Positions 56,958-64,000 of a DNA stretch of 64,000 nt are shown here, piece by piece. Below the pieces are notes generated by a model. It had not been told where the DNA came from and did no database searches. It saw only the letters and a program-made list of their open reading frames with translations. The number at the start of each line of letters is the position of its first letter. Position 1 is the first letter of the stretch. This DNA comes from Nitrospirota bacterium (GTDB lineage: Bacteria > Nitrospirota > UBA9217): contig JAKAHZ010000002.1 of NCBI GenBank assembly GCA_021814615.1, forward strand, positions 1-64,000, read 5' to 3'. The translations under genes were made by a program, and so were the position numbers.

Positions 56958-58385
56958 TCATCCGCGCTCGTCCCCTTCTTCCTCGTTCTTATCGTCTTTC
57001 CGGAAAGCAGCCGAGGCAATGCCGTACTTCCGCATGATGTGCTGGAGCGATTGTCGCTCCATACCGGCGGACTGGGCAGCCAGGGAGACATTGCCCTGGC
57101 TCCGCCGGAGCAGGTTCGAGATATATTCGATGTTGAAGGAGGCGAGCACCTCCCTGCGCGCGTCCCGGTACGCGAGGCCGTCGGTCTCCGGTGCGGCGTT
57201 CCGCGCGACGACGGGTTCGGCGTTCGCGCGGAAGTCGGACGGGGAGAGCATCTCGCTCTTCGAGAAGATGACGGCCCGCTTTATCTCGTTCTGAAGTTCC
57301 CGCGCGTTGCCCTTCCACTGGCGCGAAACAAGGAACTGGATCGCCTCTTCCGTCAGCCGCTTCCGGTCCAATCCAAGCTCGCTGCAAAAGAGGGAGAGAA
57401 AGTGGTAGGCGATGAGGGGGATGTCCTCCGGGATGTCCCTGAGCGGCGGGGTATTGACCGAAACGACGTTGAGCCGGTAGTAGAGATCGGACCGGAACAG
57501 TCCGGCAGCCACGTTCCCGGCGAGGTCCCGGTTCGTTGCCGCAATGACCCGCACATCGACCCTCCGCGTGGCCGTATCGCCCAGCGGCTTCAGCTCCCGT
57601 TCCTGCAGGACCCGCAGCAGCTTCGCCTGCAGGGAGGAGGAGATGTCGCCGATCTCGTCCAGGAGCAGCGTGCCGCCCTGCGCCACCTGAAAAAGACCTT
57701 CCCGGTCCGTCAGGGCCCCCGTGAACGCGCCTTTGCGATACCCGAAGAGCTCGCTTTCCAGGATGGTCTCGGGGATCGCCGGACAGTTGACCGCCACAAA
57801 AGGCTTGCCCGTCCTGCCGCTGAGATTGTGGATCATGCGGGCCGCCAGTTCCTTGCCCGTGCCCGTTTCGCCGGTGATGAGCACGGTAACGTCCGCCCTG
57901 GCCACCAGCCTGATGGTGTCGATGAGCTCCTGCATGCGAGGCGACTCGCCGACGAAAAAGGTTTCCTTCTCCTTCTTTCGGATCCTTCTCTCGAGATCGG
58001 TGTTCTTGCGCCGGAGGTCCTCATGCTCCAGCGCCAGCCGCACCGTGTGCAGCAACCGCTCCTCCTCGAAGGGCTTGGTGATGAAGTCGTAGGCCCCCTC
58101 TTTCATGGCCTCCACCGCCGTTTCGATGGCGCCATACGCCGTCATGATGATCACCGGGACGGGGGCGTCTTGCTTCCTGACCTGCCGCAGGAGCTCCATG
58201 CCTCCCATGCCCGGCATCTTCATATCCACGAGCAGGCAGTTGACGATGTGCTCCCTGAGGACCCGCAGCGCCTCTTCCGCGCTGCCGGCAGCAAGGGTCT
58301 CCGCGTGCAGGGTGCTTCCGATCAGCCGCTCGAGCAGCCGGGTCATGTCCCGGTTGTCGTCAACGATAAGAACCTTCTGCTTCAT
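56958..58385 (-). CDS. NtrC-family sigma54-dependent response regulator
   Basis: Receiver ([10 protein letters not shown]...DMKMPGMGG), GETGTGKEL, ESELFGYRKGAFTGA (GAFTGA), C-terminal Fis-type HTH. Confidence 0.96.
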   Translation of the reverse strand: MKQKVLIVDDNRDMTRLLERLIGSTLHAETLAAGSAEEALRVLREHIVNCLLVDMKMPGMGGMELLRQVRKQDAPVPVIIMTAYGAIETAVEAMKEGAYDFITKPFEEERLLHTVRLALEHEDLRRKNTDLERRIRKKEKETFFVGESPRMQELIDTIRLVARADVTVLITGETGTGKELAARMIHNLSGRTGKPFVAVNCPAIPETILESELFGYRKGAFTGALTDREGLFQVAQGGTLLLDEIGDISSSLQAKLLRVLQERELKPLGDTATRRVDVRVIAATNRDLAGNVAAGLFRSDLYYRLNVVSVNTPPLRDIPEDIPLIAYHFLSLFCSELGLDRKRLTEEAIQFLVSRQWKGNARELQNEIKRAVIFSKSEMLSPSDFRANAEPVVARNAAPETDGLAYRDARREVLASFNIEYISNLLRRSQGNVSLAAQSAGMERQSLQHIMRKYGIASAAFRKDDKNEEEGDERG

Positions 58386-59991
58386 CCTTCTCTCCCGCAA
58401 GGGGGAGCCACAGCGTGAACGCCGACCCCTTTCCCTTTTCGCTCGCCACCGTAAGCTCTCCCCGGTGCTCCTTCACGATCCCGTAGCTAACCGCCAGCCC
58501 CAGCCCGGTTCCCTCGCCCGGGGGCTTTGTCGTAAAGAAGGGCTCGAAGATCTTGTTCCGGATCTCCTCGGGAATGCCGCAGCCGGTGTCGGAAAAGACG
58601 ATCCTCGCGCCCCTTCCTTCCCTGTCCCAGGAGGTCCTGACGGTAAGACGCCCCCCGGGCTGCATGGCCTGAAAGGCGTTCAGCAGGAGATTCGTGAAGA
58701 TCCGCTTCAGCTTGTCCTCGTCGGCGGCGACACGGGGCAGGCCGGGGGCGTACTCGCGGGTGACGGCGATCCCCCCGCTGCGGAACGTCTCTTCCAGTGG
58801 CACCAGCGCCGCCTCGACAGCGGCGTTGATGTCGGTGGGGATGAGAGTGGTCGTTGTCTGGCGCGAAAAGTAGAGAAGGTCCTCGACGATCTTCTTGCAC
58901 AGCCGGGCGTTCTTGTAAACGATGTCCAGGTCTTCCCTGACCTGCTGCGTCGCGTTGCATTCCTTGCGCAGCATGTTCGTATAGCCGAGGATCAGGCTGA
59001 GCGGATTGTTGATCTCGTGGGCCACGCCAGCGCCGAGCCTGCCGATGGACGCCAGCTTGTCGGCCTGCAGCACGCGCTCCTCCATCGCCATGCGCTCCTC
59101 CTCGGAGGTCTTCAGGTGCGCCATCATGCGATTGAAGGACCCGGCCAGCTCCGACACCTCGTGGTAGTCCGGCGCGTCGAAATGAATGTCCAGGCCCCGG
59201 TGCCGGTTCACCACGTCCTTGAAGAAGGAGCTCATCCGCTTCATGGGAAGGACCGCCACGCGGTAATGGAAGTAGTTGAGGAGGACGAACAGCATCCCGA
59301 TGACCGCGACTCGGATAAGGAAGAAGGAAAGGGCGGCGTGCCTCAGCTGCCTGAAGGCGCCGCTCACCGGCGCCGCGATCGACTCAAGGCCGACTACCTC
59401 GCCCACCTTCCAGTGACGGCCGTGTACCGTGCCGTAGTGCCGCGTGATGGACTCCGGGGAAGAGGCGGGGTTCCCGTGGCAGAGCAGGCACTCTTCCTCC
59501 GCAACGACCGCCTTCACGTGCAGAAAATAATCCTCGCCGTTCCTCGAGACCAGGCCCTTCCATTGCCGCTCGGAACCCGCTTCGGTGCGGAATCGCCTGA
59601 TAAAGCCTTCCTCAAAGGCATCGGCCTTGTTCTTAGGATTCATGGGGTCGAGGGCCACCCGCCGGTAGATGTAGTGGGGAAAGCGCTGCTTGAACCGCTT
59701 CATGATCCCCATGTTCATGAAGGTGCTGGACATGACCTGCTGAATGAAGACGTTCCCGGGGAGGGCGTGGAATATCTGGGGCCGGAGCTCGTCGCGGGCA
59801 TAGGCCATGGTGGCGTCGATATGCCCGAGCACGATGTCCGTCTTCTCGTAGGCTTCATTGATGTACATCTTCTTCTGATATTCGTAGGTGAGAAAGGAGA
59901 GGAGGGCGATAGCGCACAGAAGGAGAATGCTCAGGCCGATCATGAACTTGACCGAAAGCGTCAAGCCGCCCCGTTTTGGAATGCTGTTCAA
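58360..59991 (-). CDS. Sensor histidine kinase with DUF3365-like CXXCH-containing periplasmic domain
   Basis: [36 protein letters not shown]-box; ATPase [10 protein letters not shown]. Confidence 0.92.
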   Translation of the reverse strand: MNSIPKRGGLTLSVKFMIGLSILLLCAIALLSFLTYEYQKKMYINEAYEKTDIVLGHIDATMAYARDELRPQIFHALPGNVFIQQVMSSTFMNMGIMKRFKQRFPHYIYRRVALDPMNPKNKADAFEEGFIRRFRTEAGSERQWKGLVSRNGEDYFLHVKAVVAEEECLLCHGNPASSPESITRHYGTVHGRHWKVGEVVGLESIAAPVSGAFRQLRHAALSFFLIRVAVIGMLFVLLNYFHYRVAVLPMKRMSSFFKDVVNRHRGLDIHFDAPDYHEVSELAGSFNRMMAHLKTSEEERMAMEERVLQADKLASIGRLGAGVAHEINNPLSLILGYTNMLRKECNATQQVREDLDIVYKNARLCKKIVEDLLYFSRQTTTTLIPTDINAAVEAALVPLEETFRSGGIAVTREYAPGLPRVAADEDKLKRIFTNLLLNAFQAMQPGGRLTVRTSWDREGRGARIVFSDTGCGIPEEIRNKIFEPFFTTKPPGEGTGLGLAVSYGIVKEHRGELTVASEKGKGSAFTLWLPLAGEKDEAEGSYR

Positions 59992-60138
59992 GGGTGAACC
60001 TCAAAAACCGGAACAACGATCCTGCGACAACGAAAAGGAGCCGAATACAACCGCTTGTTTAGAATACTGAGGTTTTCGAAATAATGCAACACATTCCGGG
60101 ACCAGTGAACTGCAGAAATCAGATGGCAGTGCCAGCGA

Positions 60139-60155
60139 TTTCTTGCTGCAAGAAA
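60139..60155. promoter_or_regulatory. Candidate response-regulator binding palindrome
   Basis: TTTCTTGC-t-GCAAGAAA perfect 8-bp arms, 65-80 bp upstream of sigma54 promoter. Confidence 0.5.
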
Positions 60156-60219
60156 ACGATCCGCCGAAAAGCCGCACAATAAAGCATCGTAATAACAATG
60201 TATTGGCAGCGGCCCGATC

Positions 60220-60235
60220 TGGCACGGCTATTGCT
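60220..60235 (+). promoter_or_regulatory. Sigma54 promoter
   Basis: TGGCACG-GCTA-TTGCT consensus. Confidence 0.75.
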
Positions 60236-60292
60236 CTATGCACCGTCCGGGTAGGGATAGTCAGCACGATCTTGAACACACGGGGTACTGAA

Positions 60293-62032
60293 ATGAGACC
60301 GAACGTGGAAAGAATACGAAAACGCATTCATGAACATGCCGGCGGGAAGTGGTTTCTGCTCTTCACCGTCCTGCTCGGCGCGGCCATGTCCGCGGTCGAT
60401 GTCAGCATCGTCAACGTGGCCCTGCCGACGCTCAAGCATACCTTCGGGGTCCCCATGGCAGTCATCGAGTGGGTCGCGCTGGCCTACATGCTCACGCTGA
60501 CCATCTTTCTTCCGCTCTTCGGCAGGCTCGCCGATATGTTCGGACGGTCGCGGCTCTACCACACGGGGTTCGTGGTTTTCACCGGGGGGTCGCTGCTCTG
60601 CGGCATGTCGCCCGGCGCGGGCTTCATGATCGCCGCCCGCGTCGTCCAGGCTGTCGGGGCCGGGCTGTTGCAGGCCAATTCCGTCGCCCTTCTTACGGAC
60701 GCATTTCCCGCGCAGGAGCGGGGCAAGGTCATCGGCATCCAGGCCGCCGTACAGGCAATAGCGATGTCGATCGGTCCTTTCATCGGCGGCATCCTGATCG
60801 CCACTGTGGGCTGGCAGGCCATCTTCTACGTAAATATCCCCATCGGCATCGCGGCGACGATCGCCGCCCTGTTCATCCTTCCACGCGACCGGAAGGCCGA
60901 GAAGAAGGAAAAAGTCGATTACCTCGGGGCGCTGCTCCTGGCCGCGGGACTGGCATGCATCGTCCTGGCCTTCAACGAGGGAGTAACGATCGAATCGGGC
61001 TCATCCACGACCATCGTGTTCCTCATGCATGCCGGCATCCTGCTCAGCCTGTTCATGATGACCGAGCTGCGGGTGGAACATCCGCTGATCGACCTCGCGC
61101 TGTTCCGGAACCGCACGTTTCTCATCGGCAACCTGACCAGCATGCTTTCCTATTTTGTCCTGTTCGCGGTCATGTTCCTCATGCCCTTCTATCTGGAAAA
61201 AGCCCTGGGCTGCAGCGTCACCCTCACCGGCGCGCTCCTGACCCCGCTGCTCCTTGCGATGGCGGTCACGGCCCCGTTCTCGGGCCACATCTCGGACCTC
61301 TACGGACCGCGGCTCATCACCACGGCGGGCATGCTCCTGTCCGCAGCGGCCTGCTTCGCGCTCCTGCGGATGGGGGCCTCCGCGCAGCTGCCCCTGCTGG
61401 CGGTGGTCCTGGCCCTTCTCGGCGTGGGCATGGGGATGTTCATTACGCCCAACAACAGCGCCGTCATCGGTTCGGCTCCCCAGGGAAAGCTGGGGGTGGC
61501 GGGCGGCGTCCTGAACATGATGCGGTCCCTCGGGCTTGTCTTCGGCGTGAATATCTCGGGACTGATCTTCACCACGCTGGAGCGCAGATACCTCTCCGAC
61601 AACGGCTATCCGAACATCGAACGCGTATTCGTGAACACCAGCATTCCCCTGTCGCTCAAATCCGGCGCGTTCATGCACGGGTTCATGATGGTGATCATGG
61701 TCCTTATGGCGGTTACCGTGCTGTCGGCGTTCCTTTCGTCCGTCAGGAACGTCGGGACAGCCCCCATCGTGGACCCTGAAGCAACGGAAAGGACGCTCGT
61801 CTCATCGGGATTCTTCAACGGCTTCAGCCGGGAGAGCAAGGGAATGGCCCTGTTCATCATGCTCCTTCTTGTTGCCGGGGTCACCGGAGCCTTCGCCTCT
61901 TCCCGGCTGGTCGATACGGCCTTTGCCGCCTCGAAAACGGCGCAGGGCCCGCAAGCCCGCTACCAGGACGGCCAGGGGCACAAGCCCGGCATGCGGGAAT
62001 GGGCCTACGACCTGTTCAGCAACGTCAATTAA
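60293..62032 (+). CDS. MFS DHA2/EmrB-type drug exporter
   Basis: 14-TM-like; LGAAMSAVDVSIVNVALPTL, GRLADMFGRSRLY, ANSVALLTDAFPAQERGK. Confidence 0.93.
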   Translation: MRPNVERIRKRIHEHAGGKWFLLFTVLLGAAMSAVDVSIVNVALPTLKHTFGVPMAVIEWVALAYMLTLTIFLPLFGRLADMFGRSRLYHTGFVVFTGGSLLCGMSPGAGFMIAARVVQAVGAGLLQANSVALLTDAFPAQERGKVIGIQAAVQAIAMSIGPFIGGILIATVGWQAIFYVNIPIGIAATIAALFILPRDRKAEKKEKVDYLGALLLAAGLACIVLAFNEGVTIESGSSTTIVFLMHAGILLSLFMMTELRVEHPLIDLALFRNRTFLIGNLTSMLSYFVLFAVMFLMPFYLEKALGCSVTLTGALLTPLLLAMAVTAPFSGHISDLYGPRLITTAGMLLSAAACFALLRMGASAQLPLLAVVLALLGVGMGMFITPNNSAVIGSAPQGKLGVAGGVLNMMRSLGLVFGVNISGLIFTTLERRYLSDNGYPNIERVFVNTSIPLSLKSGAFMHGFMMVIMVLMAVTVLSAFLSSVRNVGTAPIVDPEATERTLVSSGFFNGFSRESKGMALFIMLLLVAGVTGAFASSRLVDTAFAASKTAQGPQARYQDGQGHKPGMREWAYDLFSNVN

Positions 62033-62252
62033 GGATCAGAGCGCATCATTTTCACCAGGATATCCATCACAGGAGGTCATCGAAGAATGAGCGGTCCCCG
62101 AAGTCTTCATCCGTTCTTGTCGGGTTAGGTGCATAAAGCTTCCTTTCCGCGCCTGTCAGCCGAAACCTGGCAGCATGCCGGCAGGAGACGCTCCTCTCGG
62201 CGCTGGCTTGTATTGAATCGCATAAAAAATACCATCTCATGGAGGTCGCATC

Positions 62253-63017
62253 ATGGCAGCAAGTTGGCTTTTCTTACTCACCTGCAGTTTAAGCGGCGCT
62301 TTCCTGTCCAGTCTGCTCGGGATCGGTGGCGCCATCTTCATCATCCCGATCATCATGTTCTTTCAAAAGAGCGTGGGCCTGGACCTCGGGATGCATCAAA
62401 TAAGCGCCCTGACCACCCTTTTTGTCTTTGTCGCGGGGGTCATCGGCTTCTGGGCGCACGGCCGGCATTACAAAATAGAAAAACGGCTGGTGATCATCAC
62501 GGGCGCCTGCGCATCGGTCGGGGCGCTTGCAGGAGGAGTGGTCCAGTTCTATCTGCCGCATACGGTGATCCTGGCGACGTTCATCGGCCTTCTGTTCCTC
62601 ATCGGCGGCCTGATGATCTGGCCGATCAAGAACGAGAACACCGAGATTCCCGATTATTCGCTGACGAAGACGATCATCGGCTGCGTGACCGGCGGCTTCC
62701 TGGCGGGCATGGTGGGCATCGGGGGAGGCACGATCCTCGTTCCCTTCATGATCGTCTTCCTCCGCATCCCCACGCGGCCGGCGATCTCGACCGGCCTGGC
62801 CCTGGTGATGCTGGCGGGCTTCTTCGGATTGCTCGGCCGGCTGGGACATGCCTCCTCCGTTCCCTGGTCCCTGGGCATTCCCCTGGTGCTCGGGATCCTG
62901 CCGGGCAGTCTGCTGGGGACCTATACCAACAAGCGCATGCCGACTGCCGTGCTGCGCAAGAGCTTTGCGGTGGTGATCCTGGGCCTGGCAGTCCAGCAGG
63001 TCACGAGCTTGTTCTGA
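62253..63017 (+). CDS. TauE/SafE (TSUP) family permease
   Basis: SSLLGIGGAIFIIP, GMVGIGGGTILVPFMIVFLRIPTRPAISTGLA repeats. Confidence 0.92.
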   Translation: MAASWLFLLTCSLSGAFLSSLLGIGGAIFIIPIIMFFQKSVGLDLGMHQISALTTLFVFVAGVIGFWAHGRHYKIEKRLVIITGACASVGALAGGVVQFYLPHTVILATFIGLLFLIGGLMIWPIKNENTEIPDYSLTKTIIGCVTGGFLAGMVGIGGGTILVPFMIVFLRIPTRPAISTGLALVMLAGFFGLLGRLGHASSVPWSLGIPLVLGILPGSLLGTYTNKRMPTAVLRKSFAVVILGLAVQQVTSLF

Positions 63018-63045
63018 TCGATTTTTCAAAGGAGCGTGGGGAAGC

Positions 63046-64000
63046 ATGTCAATCAAGGGAAACGGATCGCCATCCGGAAGCTATATACGGAAACTATTGG
63101 AGCACTGGCGGGATTTCCGTCTGAAGCTGTTCTTTGAAGGTATCCTTGCGGGGGCCTTTGCCGGACTCGTCGTGGTCGGGTTCCGGCTGGTCCTGGCCTG
63201 GGCAGGGCCGGCGCGGGACCGTCTGTTCGGCGCTCTCCGGTCAAGCGCGCCCGGCTGGACCGCGCTCTGGGTGGTCTGTCTCATCGGCATCGCCGTGATC
63301 CTGGCGTGGCTGATCGAGAAAGTTCCGATGTCCACGGGCAGCGGGATTCCCCAGGTCAAGGGCATCCTTGCCGGACTGCTCCAGGCAGCGAGCTGGATCA
63401 AGATCGTGGGGGCGAAGTTCGCCGGCGGTTTCCTGGGCATCGGGGCCGGGCTTTCCCTCGGCCGGGAAGGTCCGTCGGTACAGCTGGGCGCCGCCGCGGG
63501 CCAGGGGGTGAGCCGGCTTCTCGGCCGGCCCGCGCTGGAGGAGCGATATATGCTCACCTGCGGGGCCAGCGCCGGACTGTCGGCAGCCTTCAACGCGCCG
63601 CTGGCGGGCGTGGTATTCGCGCTCGAGGAACTGCACAAGACCTTTTCCCCGGCGCTGCTTACCTCCGCTATCGGGGCTTCGGTCACGGCGGACCTGGTCA
63701 GCCGGTTCGTTTTCGGGCAGGGTCCGGTCTTCGACTTTCACAATATTCCGCTGATGCCGTTTCCGTATTACCTGCTCATCGTCATCCTCGGTCTCGTGGT
63801 CGGGGCCTTCGGGGTCCTGTTCAACGCGACCCTGGTCAATTCGCAGAAATTCTACGAGAAACTGCCGCTGCCCGCGCGGCTGAAGCCCGCGCTTCCTTTG
63901 CTCACGGCGGGGGTGCTCGGATTCGTTCTGCCCCAGGTGCTGGGCGGCGGCGCGAGACTGATCAACTCCTTGCCGCAGATGCATTACGCGCTCTCCCTGC
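63046..64000 (+). CDS. ClC-family chloride channel/transporter, 3' truncated by window
   Basis: ATG at 63046 read by eye: GSGIPQVKGIL, GREGPSVQLGAAAG, FNAPLAGVVFALEELHKTF; open to window end. Confidence 0.92.
   Translation, partial: MSIKGNGSPSGSYIRKLLEHWRDFRLKLFFEGILAGAFAGLVVVGFRLVLAWAGPARDRLFGALRSSAPGWTALWVVCLIGIAVILAWLIEKVPMSTGSGIPQVKGILAGLLQAASWIKIVGAKFAGGFLGIGAGLSLGREGPSVQLGAAAGQGVSRLLGRPALEERYMLTCGASAGLSAAFNAPLAGVVFALEELHKTFSPALLTSAIGASVTADLVSRFVFGQGPVFDFHNIPLMPFPYYLLIVILGLVVGAFGVLFNATLVNSQKFYEKLPLPARLKPALPLLTAGVLGFVLPQVLGGGARLINSLPQMHYALSL

Overview
High-GC bacterial chromosomal window read from sequence only; no database searches were run. Main blocks: ResB-like fragment and mnmA (1-1.6 kb); a minus-strand deoxy-aminosugar/lipid-glycan operon (1.6-8.6 kb) with an NDP-hexose 2,3-dehydratase split over two genes; a glucosyl/mannosylglycerate-type solute cluster with ion transporters (10.3-18.3 kb); an exosortase-family protein next to its likely C-terminally anchored substrate (18.5-21.3 kb); ClC, Pal, a ModE/Tup-type tungstate-molybdate locus (25.3-28.9 kb); CcdA/thioredoxin and two NosL-like proteins; Dpp permeases, rsmA, gmhA; a full chemotaxis operon (37.9-45.2 kb); two Usp genes; a repeat-rich accessory island (48.4-56.3 kb); and an NtrC-type two-component system divergent from an MFS exporter. 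Most novel signals: (1) three dispersed paralogous small proteins (IVWV / KKKRAV / GLSPP motifs), each with a -35/-10 promoter whose -10 box lies 5-7 nt before the ATG (predicted leaderless mRNAs); (2) a cargo of EEP nuclease + SLATT/DUF4231-like membrane protein + DUF2278 + small membrane protein bounded by 195-nt near-identical direct repeats; (3) two orphan antitoxin-like HTH genes behind identical 52-nt promoter repeats; (4) four near-consensus sigma54 promoters, two with upstream dyads; (5) the split dehydratase; (6) an exosortase-substrate pair.
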